Source: Candidatus Omnitrophota bacterium
GTDB taxonomy: Bacteria; Omnitrophota; Gorgyraeia; Duberdicusellales; 4484-171
Reading direction: 5' to 3'
DNA length: 37,179 nt
Assembly: GCA_023819525.1 (NCBI GenBank)
Contig: JAMWCT010000002.1
Span: 1 to 37,179, forward strand
In this document: piece after piece, positions 28,884 to 37,179 of the stretch
Layout: the number at the start of each line of letters is the position of its first letter
Position numbering within the stretch: position 1 is the stretch's first letter
Translations under genes and position numbers: made by a program
Notes under the pieces: generated by a model
Seen by the model: the letters and a program-made list of their open reading frames with translations, nothing else
What the model was told of the DNA's origin: nothing
Database searches by the model: none

Positions 28884-29588
28884 ATGAATAAGAAAGCTGA
28901 ACCATTAATAGCCTACAACTTAGATACGCAAAGAATAAAAGAGACTTTTTTTTCTCTACCAAAAAAAAGGCATATTGTAAAAAAGAAAAAAGGTTTTTCT
29001 ACAAAAAACAAATATTTTTTTATAGTAGTTGCCTCTGCTATTTTTTTATCTTTTTTTTTCTTTTTGCTAAATTATGATTTTTTAATTATTCCTAAAAAAA
29101 GTATAAAACAAAATGGTATCCCACTTTTACAAAAAAAATTCTCAAACATTAAAATCATAACAAAAAACACTAACATAAAAGCAATCAAAAAATTGCCTAT
29201 TTATATTGACTTATTACAAAATAAAGAATTAATAATTGAATTTAAAAAACCTACTAATTTAAAAGAAAATTTATTGTTTTTATATATTAAAAAATCACCA
29301 CCGCCTATAGAAATGACAGTTACCGTCAGGGATGAACAATTTTTTTCTAATTCTCTAAACCCTTATAAATTGACAATAACACAAACCAATAATGACTATA
29401 TAAAGATTCCCCTTGATTTTACAACTATAAATTTTCAAAATGCAAATTTAAGAAATATTTCGCAAATAAAATTTTCTTTTTTATCAACGAGCTTTAATTT
29501 AAATATCGAAAAAATTATCAAAAATAAAAATGATAAAAATTGGGTAATATTAAAAAATCTTTTTTTAATAAAAAAGGAGGTATTGTGA
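28884..29588 (+). CDS. Single-pass membrane protein: basic cytoplasmic N-terminus, one TM helix, beta-rich extracytoplasmic domain (possible galactose-binding-like/CBM-like fold)
   Basis: TM YFFIVVASAIFLSFFFFLLNYDFLII; C-terminal beta pattern LLFLYIKKSPPPIEMTVTVRDE...YIKIPLDFTTINFQNANLRNISQIKFSF. Confidence 0.7.
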   Translation: MNKKAEPLIAYNLDTQRIKETFFSLPKKRHIVKKKKGFSTKNKYFFIVVASAIFLSFFFFLLNYDFLIIPKKSIKQNGIPLLQKKFSNIKIITKNTNIKAIKKLPIYIDLLQNKELIIEFKKPTNLKENLLFLYIKKSPPPIEMTVTVRDEQFFSNSLNPYKLTITQTNNDYIKIPLDFTTINFQNANLRNISQIKFSFLSTSFNLNIEKIIKNKNDKNWVILKNLFLIKKEVL

Positions 29589-30601
29589 AAACTATAGCAA
29601 TAGTAAACCAAAAAGGTGGTTGCGGAAAAACAACTATTGCTATAAATCTATCAGCCGCTCTAGTTAAAAAAAATTATAAAGTTTTACTTGTTGATCTAGA
29701 TCCACAAGCCCATGCAACATATTCTTTAGGAGCAAATGCAAATTTATCTATAACTGACATAATGGAAGCAATTGCTGAAAATAAACAACTTTCTTGCGAA
29801 GATATACTTAAATCGTTGTGGGAAAACTTTTATATTATTCCATCAAGTATAGGTTTGGCCTCTTTAGAACATCGACTTATAAATAAAGAAAATAAATTAG
29901 CCTTGCTATCTTCTCTTTTGAAAAACATTTTAAATTTTGATTATTGTATTTTAGATTGTCCACCAAATTTAGGTCTATTAACACTTAATGCATTATGGAC
30001 AAGCCAATATGCAATAATTCCTTTAAGTATGTGTGACTATTCTTTACGTGGCGTAGAAATATTAAAAAATATTATTCTTATGATAAAGGAACAACAAAAC
30101 TCCTGTCCTATAACTTTTTACCTTCTGAATGGTGTAGATAAAAGATATAAATTTGTAGAAAACTTTATTACAAAAGCCAAATTACAACTTAACACTCTTC
30201 TTTTAGATACACAAATACGCACTAATATACATTTACGTGAAGCAGCATCTTCTGGAAAATCAATATTTCAATATAAACCGGATAGTCGTGGAGCTCAGGA
30301 TTTTTATACTTTAGCCGAAGAGGTAGAAAAAATCACTTCACAAAGTAATTGGGTATCGCTTTTTTTAAAAGATAATTCTTTCTCTGAAGTTTATGTTGCT
30401 GGAGATTTTAATAACTGGAATAAAGATCAGAAATATAGATTAAGCAAAATTGGAGATATTTGGAGCATTAATCTTGCTTTAGATAAAGGAAAATATTGCT
30501 ATAAATTTGTAAATCAAGAAAGTTGGTTTTCTGATCCTCATAATAATTTAACAGAAACAGATCCCTTTGGTGGAAAAAACTCTGTACTTATAATTAAATA
30601 A
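29585..30601 (+). CDS. ParA/MinD-family ATPase with C-terminal CBM48/AMPK-beta-type glycogen-binding domain
   Basis: Deviant Walker A QKGGCGKTT, DLDPQAHAT, DCPPNLGLLTLNAL; C-terminus VYVAGDFNNWNKD...GKYCYKFVNQESWFSDPHN...GGKNSVLI. SD AAGGAGG precedes GTG at 29585, preferred over the ORF-track ATG 29540. Confidence 0.93.
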   Translation: MKTIAIVNQKGGCGKTTIAINLSAALVKKNYKVLLVDLDPQAHATYSLGANANLSITDIMEAIAENKQLSCEDILKSLWENFYIIPSSIGLASLEHRLINKENKLALLSSLLKNILNFDYCILDCPPNLGLLTLNALWTSQYAIIPLSMCDYSLRGVEILKNIILMIKEQQNSCPITFYLLNGVDKRYKFVENFITKAKLQLNTLLLDTQIRTNIHLREAASSGKSIFQYKPDSRGAQDFYTLAEEVEKITSQSNWVSLFLKDNSFSEVYVAGDFNNWNKDQKYRLSKIGDIWSINLALDKGKYCYKFVNQESWFSDPHNNLTETDPFGGKNSVLIIK

Positions 30602-30602
30602 C

Positions 30603-31286
30603 TTAATAGTCCTTCCTTGCTAATAAAACCTTCCCAACGGGCAGGTTAACAGATAGATGCAAAACAGTTTTTGTCTCTTTCTCTAAAAACACGTTGATGT
30701 GTTTCTCTTTTAAACCTTTTATAAGATAAACGTTTTTTGTTTTTCCATTTTTCATTAGTGTTTTTAGTGAATCTACTTTCAGATCTATCTTATTAGTTGG
30801 AAAAATAAAACTAAAAAATGATTTTTTATCTAAATCTAAGTTTTTGGGGAAATAATAAAGCAAGGCTAACATATTTTGAATGGGTTTTCCTGGATAAAAA
30901 ATTTTTGTTTTCTTTGCAAAGCCATTAGTATATATTTTTACATAACCTTTTTTTTGATTATATATTTCTTTAATGACTTCTCTTTTTCCGAAAAAATTTA
31001 TCTTTCTCTCTACTTTTAAAGGAAGATATGTTTTGCTATCAAGATAAATATATTCATGACTTTTTAAATTAAATAATGGGGCAACATTTATGTTTGTTTT
31101 AACAAGTAAAACTTCTACCCAATTTTCATAAGTAAAATTTTTCCCAACATAACTATATTCAATTTTTCCTACCAAAACGTCGTTAAAATAAACATCATAA
31201 AAGACGCTCTCTTGATTTGCCAAAACAAATCCATAATTACAAAATAATAACAAAGATATAAGCAGAGAAATTATACGCAATAGCAT
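30603..31286 (-). CDS. Secreted DUF3108-like protein
   Basis: Signal peptide; FYDVYFNDVLVGKIEYSY, LPLKVERKINFFGKREVIKEIYNQKKG pattern. Confidence 0.6.
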   Translation of the reverse strand: MLLRIISLLISLLLFCNYGFVLANQESVFYDVYFNDVLVGKIEYSYVGKNFTYENWVEVLLVKTNINVAPLFNLKSHEYIYLDSKTYLPLKVERKINFFGKREVIKEIYNQKKGYVKIYTNGFAKKTKIFYPGKPIQNMLALLYYFPKNLDLDKKSFFSFIFPTNKIDLKVDSLKTLMKNGKTKNVYLIKGLKEKHINVFLEKETKTVLHLSVNLPVGKVLLARKDY

Positions 31287-33139
31287 TCCAGTTTTTTAAT
31301 TTCCTCTATTTTTTCTATCGCGGCCAGCTTTCCTCTTTCTATAATCTCATATACTTTTTCAAACTCCATCCAACCAATGCCTTCTAGATTTGGATGTATA
31401 ACCACATCAGCTATAGATACGGCTTTATTGATAAATTCTCTTTGCATAGTCTCAATGCTACCAAAAATAAAATCAAATATATGGTGTTTATTGCGTTTTT
31501 TATATTCTCTAAATATTTCTTCTTGAGTAGGTGTAATATTAACGGCAATTACTCTGTTCACATTATAGTTTAGTAGTATTTTTGTTGGAAGCGGATTTAA
31601 TATACCGCCATCTAAAAGAAGTTCTTCTTTAAATTTTACCGGCTCAAAAATTCCAGGCATCGCACAACTAGCCGCTACTGCTTTATATATAGGACCGCTA
31701 TCTATTACTGTTGTTTGTTTTTTTACAAAATCAAAAGCAACAATTTTAAGAGCATGTTTAACATCGTAAAAGCTTTTATTGCCAAAAATTTTCTTACAAA
31801 GGTGCTCAAGGTGTTTTGAACGTATCAAACCCCTAAATGGAATAGAAAAACCAAAAAATGAAAAACTTCGCAACAACTTTCCAAATTCTTTGGCAAGTCT
31901 TTCTATTTCAAATATCTTATAGCCCAAAGCCCAAAGCGCTGCTATAACTGAACCCATGCTTGTGCCGCAGATTAAATCTACAGTTACATTATGTTCCTCT
32001 AATACTTTTAAGACCCCTATATGAGAAAAACCATATGCAGCACCACTTCCCAAAGCCAGACCAACTACAACTTCTCCAAGTTGGCGACTAATTCTTGTAA
32101 TTGCTTTATCATAAGCATCAGTAGATATAGGAGGTAGAGTAGCGTAAATTGGATGATCTAGAATTGTAAGTTTTTCTTGCGTAAGTAAATTATCTTTGCT
32201 CCCAAATTCATTTACAAGAACTCTTATTCTATCCTGCGTAAAAGAATATTTGTTTTTTAACTCACCAATAAAAATGCTTGAGCGCTTTAATTCTTCTAAT
32301 TGTGAAAATAAAATAAAATCTATATAATCTGCTACATCTATAAACTCATCAACCACATCAATCATCTCTAAAGAGGGGACTTCATAAATAATAAAATGAT
32401 AATTTTCAGAAATAAAATTTAAAAAATCACCAAACAGATCTTTAGTGTCAAGTTTTAGCAAAAGATAATCAGCGTCATCAGAAATTATATTTTCAAAAAT
32501 TTTATTTTCATCAAATTTACTTAATAAAAGAGCATTCTGCTCTTTTTTAATAAAATAAGGAAGCATAAAGGTATCAGTTAAAGATATCTCTATACCAATA
32601 ACTTTGCGGTTTGTTACTTTTTTCAAGACTTTACATAGTTTATAAAGATAAGTAGTCTTACCAGAAGAGGAAAAACCTAAAATTGCAATTCTTCTAAATT
32701 GAAATATTTTTTTTGGCCTTGCTTCCTGTGCTCTTACACGCTGTGAAAGCATTCGTGAAAAATCTAACGAAATATTAGGATATTTAGTTAAAAATTGCTT
32801 AAATTTTTCTTTTTCTACTATCAAAATATACGAAGTTTCTATCGCTTTTGCAGTAATTGAATGTGGCTGGTCAGTAAAAAGAGAAATTATTCCAAAAGAC
32901 ATACATCTTTTAAGTAAATCTATTTCAATTTCTTTATTTTCATAAGAAACAGAAGCAACTACTTTTCCTTTCAGAATGAAATAAAAATAATCTGCTGGAT
33001 CAAATTGCTTATAAATTATTTGTCCTTTTTTGTATTCTTTTATAATCGCTATTAAAATAAGTTCATCGATGGCGCTTTCGTTTAATTTGTTAAATGTTGT
33101 GCTATTACTTAAAATAAATTTTACTTCTGCTATATCCAT
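31271..33139 (-). CDS. NTE-like patatin phospholipase: N-terminal cNMP-binding domain, central P-loop region, C-terminal patatin
   Basis: cNMP region YFYFILKGKVVASV; Walker A GFSSSGKTT; patatin GSGAAYGFSHIGVL, GTSMGS (GXSXG), LLLDGGILNPLP (Asp of dyad). Confidence 0.92.
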   Translation of the reverse strand: MDIAEVKFILSNSTTFNKLNESAIDELILIAIIKEYKKGQIIYKQFDPADYFYFILKGKVVASVSYENKEIEIDLLKRCMSFGIISLFTDQPHSITAKAIETSYILIVEKEKFKQFLTKYPNISLDFSRMLSQRVRAQEARPKKIFQFRRIAILGFSSSGKTTYLYKLCKVLKKVTNRKVIGIEISLTDTFMLPYFIKKEQNALLLSKFDENKIFENIISDDADYLLLKLDTKDLFGDFLNFISENYHFIIYEVPSLEMIDVVDEFIDVADYIDFILFSQLEELKRSSIFIGELKNKYSFTQDRIRVLVNEFGSKDNLLTQEKLTILDHPIYATLPPISTDAYDKAITRISRQLGEVVVGLALGSGAAYGFSHIGVLKVLEEHNVTVDLICGTSMGSVIAALWALGYKIFEIERLAKEFGKLLRSFSFFGFSIPFRGLIRSKHLEHLCKKIFGNKSFYDVKHALKIVAFDFVKKQTTVIDSGPIYKAVAASCAMPGIFEPVKFKEELLLDGGILNPLPTKILLNYNVNRVIAVNITPTQEEIFREYKKRNKHHIFDFIFGSIETMQREFINKAVSIADVVIHPNLEGIGWMEFEKVYEIIERGKLAAIEKIEEIKKLECYCV

Positions 33140-33157
33140 AAAAATTGTTTTAAACTA

Positions 33158-34363
33158 TCAGCGTATTATTAATTGATTTTCTTTACATATTTTAGCATAC
33201 AAAAAAGCAAAAGGTTTTATTTTTCTCTCAAAAGTTTCATAATTTACTTCTACCAATCCAAATCTTGGTCTAAATCCTTTTTCCCATTCATAGTTATCGA
33301 TAAGTGACCACCAAAAATATCCATTTATTTTGACACCCCCTTCTATGGCTTTTGCAACACTTAGAAGATGTGAAATTAAATAATCTTTATAAAACTTATC
33401 ATTATTTTCTGCTGTGCCATTTTCTGTGATAATTATAGGCAAATTAAATTTTGCTAATTTAAATAAAAGTATATACAAACCTTTTGGATAAACATACCAG
33501 CCAAGACAATTTTTCCCTCTTTTGTGATCGTGGGGGCATTCTCTACCATATATACCAAAAAATTGTGTATATTCTTTGCAATAGTAGTTAATAGAAAGAA
33601 AATCTAAAATTCTATTTTTGCAAAGTTTATCAAGCAAAGAAAAATTAAAAATGTTATCACGTATTTTAGCGGTTAGTTTGTTTAAACCAAAACTAAAATT
33701 TGGACAACTACGAAAAAACCGTAAATGCTTACTAAAAGAAACTTTGCAAAAATTTCCTGCATATATTCTTTTTATCTCTTCATAACCATTTTTGTACGCA
33801 TCTATTATGTTACATAAAACTTTTTTTGCGTCAGAAAAAGATTTTTTGCCAGGTGGCCAAATTCCTCTTATAAAACCATTATAAATATAAACCAAAGGTT
33901 CATTAAAAATTAACCAATATTTTACCTTATCTTTAAAAATTGAAACAATCTTTGTTAAATATTTTAAAAAGAAATCAATATTTTTTGCAACAAGCCAACC
34001 ATCTTTTTTAATAAACCAAATAGGGTTAGTGAAATGATGTAAAGTAACAAATGGTTCTAAATTTAATTCTATTAATGTATCTATAACTAACCGATAATGC
34101 CTCAGTGGTTCATCTACAAACTCCGTCTTCTCTGAACACAATCTTGACCACTCAAAAGAAAACCTTATTGCATTCAGATTAAGTTTTTTAGCGATACTAA
34201 AATCCTCTTTGAAAAGAAAATAATGATTGCTTGCAGAGGCTGCTGGTTCTAAATTGTTAAGTTTTTCCCACTCATACCAATCGCAATTAAAGTTGTTACC
34301 TTCGGTTTGATAACTTGAGATAGAAGCCCCCCATAAAAAAGATTGTGGAAATTTATAAATCAT
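33158..34363 (-). CDS. Glycoside hydrolase family 1 (beta-glucosidase-like)
   Basis: FLWGASISSYQTEG, FNEPLVYIYNG (acid/base), ITENGTAENND (nucleophile), NGYFWWSLIDNYEWEKGFRPRFGLVEV. Confidence 0.93.
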   Translation of the reverse strand: MIYKFPQSFLWGASISSYQTEGNNFNCDWYEWEKLNNLEPAASASNHYFLFKEDFSIAKKLNLNAIRFSFEWSRLCSEKTEFVDEPLRHYRLVIDTLIELNLEPFVTLHHFTNPIWFIKKDGWLVAKNIDFFLKYLTKIVSIFKDKVKYWLIFNEPLVYIYNGFIRGIWPPGKKSFSDAKKVLCNIIDAYKNGYEEIKRIYAGNFCKVSFSKHLRFFRSCPNFSFGLNKLTAKIRDNIFNFSLLDKLCKNRILDFLSINYYCKEYTQFFGIYGRECPHDHKRGKNCLGWYVYPKGLYILLFKLAKFNLPIIITENGTAENNDKFYKDYLISHLLSVAKAIEGGVKINGYFWWSLIDNYEWEKGFRPRFGLVEVNYETFERKIKPFAFLYAKICKENQLIIR

Positions 34364-34372
34364 CTACTTTTT

Positions 34373-34765
34373 TTAAGAGAGAGCCTCTAATGCTTTATTG
34401 TTATCGCCAGAGGAAAAAACAACAATTGCAGAACCCTTTGGCGTTGCAGCTGTTCCATACATATAAGTAATATCAACATTGGCTTCTTTTAATTTAGAAG
34501 CTAATATGTGGAGTTGACCGATTTCGTCTGGCATATCCACTATAATTACATCTTTGCTTTCAACGGTGCCAAATTTTTTTAAAATTTCTTTGGTAGTAGT
34601 ATTATTTGAAGTAAGTAGCCTAAAATATGCTTTTATACCATCGCTATATGCATTAATAGCTCTAATATTTACATTATTATCTTTTATAATTTTTGTTATC
34701 TGGTCTAATTTAACAATTTTATTTTCAGTAATAAGAAAAATCTCTTCTCCTCTTACTGCTTTCAT
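34373..34765 (-). CDS. Tandem ACT-domain protein
   Basis: 130 aa with two ACT-like repeats; VIIVDMPDEIGQLHILASKLKEANVDITYMYG. Confidence 0.85.
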   Translation of the reverse strand: MKAVRGEEIFLITENKIVKLDQITKIIKDNNVNIRAINAYSDGIKAYFRLLTSNNTTTKEILKKFGTVESKDVIIVDMPDEIGQLHILASKLKEANVDITYMYGTAATPKGSAIVVFSSGDNNKALEALS

Positions 34766-34796
34766 ATTTTTTCCTCCTTTTTGTGTTTAAAATCTA

Positions 34797-34820
34797 TAGA
34801 AAACAGAGGTCGCTCCTCTG
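34797..34820 (-). terminator. Possible intrinsic terminator downstream of the GH57 gene
   Basis: Minus strand CAGAGG-AGCGA-CCTCTG followed by TTTTCT. Confidence 0.5.
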
Positions 34821-34854
34821 ATTTGATTGCCTAAAAATTTGGTCTAAATAATAG

Positions 34855-36900
34855 CTATTTATTTGGATATATACTTAAAGATAAATTAAATTTATTTTTT
34901 TGTTCAAAAATAAAAAGTAAACAAAGTTGTTGATAAACCTTCTCAAAACCATCTTCAGAAGAAGAAACAGTATATATTGGAAAACTAAATATATTAACAT
35001 TTGTGTCTATCTTAAAATCCACAATTATTTTTTTAAATTTATCTAATATTTTAAAATTCTTTATAGAAGAAAAAACTCCTGCCTCTTTCAATGACAATTC
35101 TTCTTTTTTATTTTTAGCAAAAATATCTAATAATGATAAAAAAGACAAATTAAATTCTATTCCAAAATTATACTTATTTAAAATATTTTTTTTATCAAAA
35201 TTGTAAAGCACAGTTAATCCTGCTTCTTTTTCTATCGATATAGTTTTAGTAAAACTTAAATTTTTACTTTTATAATAAAAATCAATAGTGATTTTTTTAT
35301 TTTGACTCTTCATCTTAAAATTATAAAAGGTATTTGCTAAAGTGATAAAACCTCTCTGTTGATCGAAATCCTGTAGCGATATTTTTTTATCTAAAATGTG
35401 ATCTATCAATCCAAGTTTTTGATAATTATCGTATACCAAATACTTATAAAGATCTGGCTCTTTCTGTTTAACTATTTGATGAATAGTAGCAATCTCTTGA
35501 TTTGTGTTACTGTTAGCAGATAATTTTTGATGATATGATTCTTTTTGCCGAGTTACTGTATTTAGTAAATTGTATTGTGGGTCTTTTAGACAAAATTCTA
35601 AAAGAGTACCACCTTTTTGGGAAAAACAAAATATTGCCTTTTTATGATTTACAAGTATTTCGTCTTTTGTACATAAATCTATATCTTCTTGTTTGACCTC
35701 TATATCCTCAAAATCTAAATATTTTTTTTCAAAAAGCACTTGCGCTTTAATTAAATGTTCATAAACAGAACTGCGTAAATGCCCTAAATAGAATCCACCA
35801 AAAATTCCATGCCAATAACTACAGTTAGTCTGCGCTTTCCATAGATTTTTTAAAATTTCTATATCTTGCTTTAGATCTATTTTAGAATGTATTTTTTTAC
35901 TTATAGAAAGCATACGTTTATGCATATAATTTAGACGACTATACTTATGATAAAAATTTCTAAAAAATCCACCACGTATGAAATCTTTAAATTCTTCAAA
36001 TCTGTTCGTTTCTTTAAGAAAATTTTTTAACCTCTCATAAATAATGAAACTCTCAGGCATAAGAACCCATTCCCCCATCTCCTCATATGAGGATGTAGGT
36101 AAATAAATTATTCCGCAAGAACAAAATTTCTGTATTGCTTCTTCTGCTGTAATAGTTATGATATTTTTAGAATTAGACAGTTGGGCAAAAAAATTATTCA
36201 GCCAACCTTTATTATATACCCAATCAAAAGTATTTGGCCAAAGGCCAAATTTTTCTCCATCATCAAAAAGTGTAACTAAAACATCACTATCGGAAGCAAA
36301 ACTATTTAAAAGTTCAATAGCCTCATAGTGCTGGGAAAAAGGAATTTTATACCTTAAAGTTTTACTAATAGGAAAAATAAAAATAGGTTTAGCATCTTCT
36401 TCAGTTGTATAATAGCCAAAAAATTCTTTTTGAATTAGCCCCGCATAACGAAAATGAGTATCATCTAAAAAGGTATATTTTAAATTGCAATTATATATAA
36501 TCTTTACCAAATACTGCTCCCATACTCTTTCTGCAATCCAAATTCCTTTTGGCTCTATCCCAAATTCGCTTCTTAAAAAATCATTCATAAAATTTATCTG
36601 TCCATATTTATCATCATCGCTAATTAAAGGTAATATTGGCTCATAATATCCGCCGCTTATAATTTCAATTTGATTTCTATTTACAAGTTTTTTAAGAATA
36701 TCTATATATTGTGGAGCATTATTTAAAAACCAATCGTAGAGTGGACCAGAGTTGTGGATACAACACTTTATATTTGGAAATTTCTCTAATGTCAAAATAA
36801 ATGGCAAATAACAGTCGTGGTAAGCCTTCCTAAAAATACTATCAAAATTTCCTACCGGCTGATGGTTATGAACACCAAATAAAAAATATACTTTCCCCAT
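34855..36900 (-). CDS. Glycoside hydrolase family 57 (alpha-amylase / 4-alpha-glucanotransferase-like)
   Basis: FGVHNHQPVGNFD, GGYYEPILPLI, GIWIAERVWE (nucleophile), LFDDGEKFGLWP (acid/base), large beta C-terminal domain. Confidence 0.94.
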   Translation of the reverse strand: MGKVYFLFGVHNHQPVGNFDSIFRKAYHDCYLPFILTLEKFPNIKCCIHNSGPLYDWFLNNAPQYIDILKKLVNRNQIEIISGGYYEPILPLISDDDKYGQINFMNDFLRSEFGIEPKGIWIAERVWEQYLVKIIYNCNLKYTFLDDTHFRYAGLIQKEFFGYYTTEEDAKPIFIFPISKTLRYKIPFSQHYEAIELLNSFASDSDVLVTLFDDGEKFGLWPNTFDWVYNKGWLNNFFAQLSNSKNIITITAEEAIQKFCSCGIIYLPTSSYEEMGEWVLMPESFIIYERLKNFLKETNRFEEFKDFIRGGFFRNFYHKYSRLNYMHKRMLSISKKIHSKIDLKQDIEILKNLWKAQTNCSYWHGIFGGFYLGHLRSSVYEHLIKAQVLFEKKYLDFEDIEVKQEDIDLCTKDEILVNHKKAIFCFSQKGGTLLEFCLKDPQYNLLNTVTRQKESYHQKLSANSNTNQEIATIHQIVKQKEPDLYKYLVYDNYQKLGLIDHILDKKISLQDFDQQRGFITLANTFYNFKMKSQNKKITIDFYYKSKNLSFTKTISIEKEAGLTVLYNFDKKNILNKYNFGIEFNLSFLSLLDIFAKNKKEELSLKEAGVFSSIKNFKILDKFKKIIVDFKIDTNVNIFSFPIYTVSSSEDGFEKVYQQLCLLFIFEQKNKFNLSLSIYPNK

Positions 36901-36972
36901 AGAATATTAATATACCAACGATAAAATAATATGCAATTAATTTGTTTATCAATTTTTTGTGAAGTTAACCTT

Positions 36973-37179
36973 TTATTGCTCTATCTTAAATTTTAATTTC
37001 TCAATAGTTTCTGAAGGGCGAGATTTCCAACGTCTATGAATCCACCCCCATTGCTGTGGGTAATTGTAAATCCAATTTTCAAACATTTTCGTAAATCTTG
37101 CTACATTCACAAGAATAGTTTCATCTTTATCAGCCTTAATAATCAATGGCTGCTTAGGTAAAAATTTTATTATGTGTTT
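36973..37179 (-). CDS. C-terminus of an LpxL/HtrB-like lysophospholipid/lipid A acyltransferase (truncated by window end)
   Basis: Partial translation ...FTKMFENWIYNYPQQWGWIHRRWKSRPSETIEKLKFKIEQ*; YPxQWxWIHRRWK is typical. Confidence 0.8.
   Translation of the reverse strand, partial: KHIIKFLPKQPLIIKADKDETILVNVARFTKMFENWIYNYPQQWGWIHRRWKSRPSETIEKLKFKIEQ

Noticed and set aside
29540-29584. ORF-track start of the ParA gene (MGNIKKSFFNKKGGI...)
   Set aside because: A strong SD at 29574-29580 sits directly before GTG 29585, giving the canonical ParA N-terminus MKTIAIVNQKGG; the upstream ATG lies inside the preceding gene without an SD.
29585-30601. ParA gene as chromosome/plasmid partition parA
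   Set aside because: No parB or parS-like sites nearby and a CBM48 domain is fused, so ordinary DNA partition is not the favoured call.
1-37179. CRISPR array, transposase, integrase or phage genes
   Set aside because: Looked for but no regularly spaced repeats or mobile-element protein motifs were seen.

Overview
AT-rich bacterial chromosomal segment, probably from an uncultured LPS-making (Gram-negative) lineage; an Omnitrophota-like affiliation is only an inference from gene content. Most of the window is dense housekeeping sequence. (1) A minus-strand operon lepB-pgsA-plsY-recA-htrA-recX-alaS-hisD. (2) A chain of mostly overlapping minus-strand genes: ptsN-like EIIA, yvcK, ptsH, ptsI, a sugar nucleotidyltransferase, pheA, hisC, aroF, tyrA, cmk and lepA. 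(3) tRNA-Gly(GCC), tRNA-Leu(UAG) and tRNA-Lys(UUU), with a small structured non-coding insertion next to tRNA-Lys. (4) rpsB-tsf-pyrH-frr followed almost immediately by tRNA-Lys. (5) A lipid A block: msbA-like ABC transporter, Gfo/Idh oxidoreductase, lpxB, lpxA. (6) An accessory region (about 28.8-36.9 kb) with a radical SAM AmrS-like gene, a two-gene module (single-pass membrane protein plus a ParA ATPase fused to a CBM48/AMPK-beta-type glycogen-binding domain), a cNMP/P-loop/patatin (NTE-like) protein with a secreted DUF3108-like protein, and GH1, tandem-ACT and GH57 genes. The best candidate for an undescribed system is the translationally coupled membrane protein / ParA-CBM48 pair (28884-30601), which could position or tether alpha-glucan (glycogen) particles. 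The window ends in the C-terminus of an LpxL/HtrB-like acyltransferase. No CRISPR array, transposase or integrase was seen.
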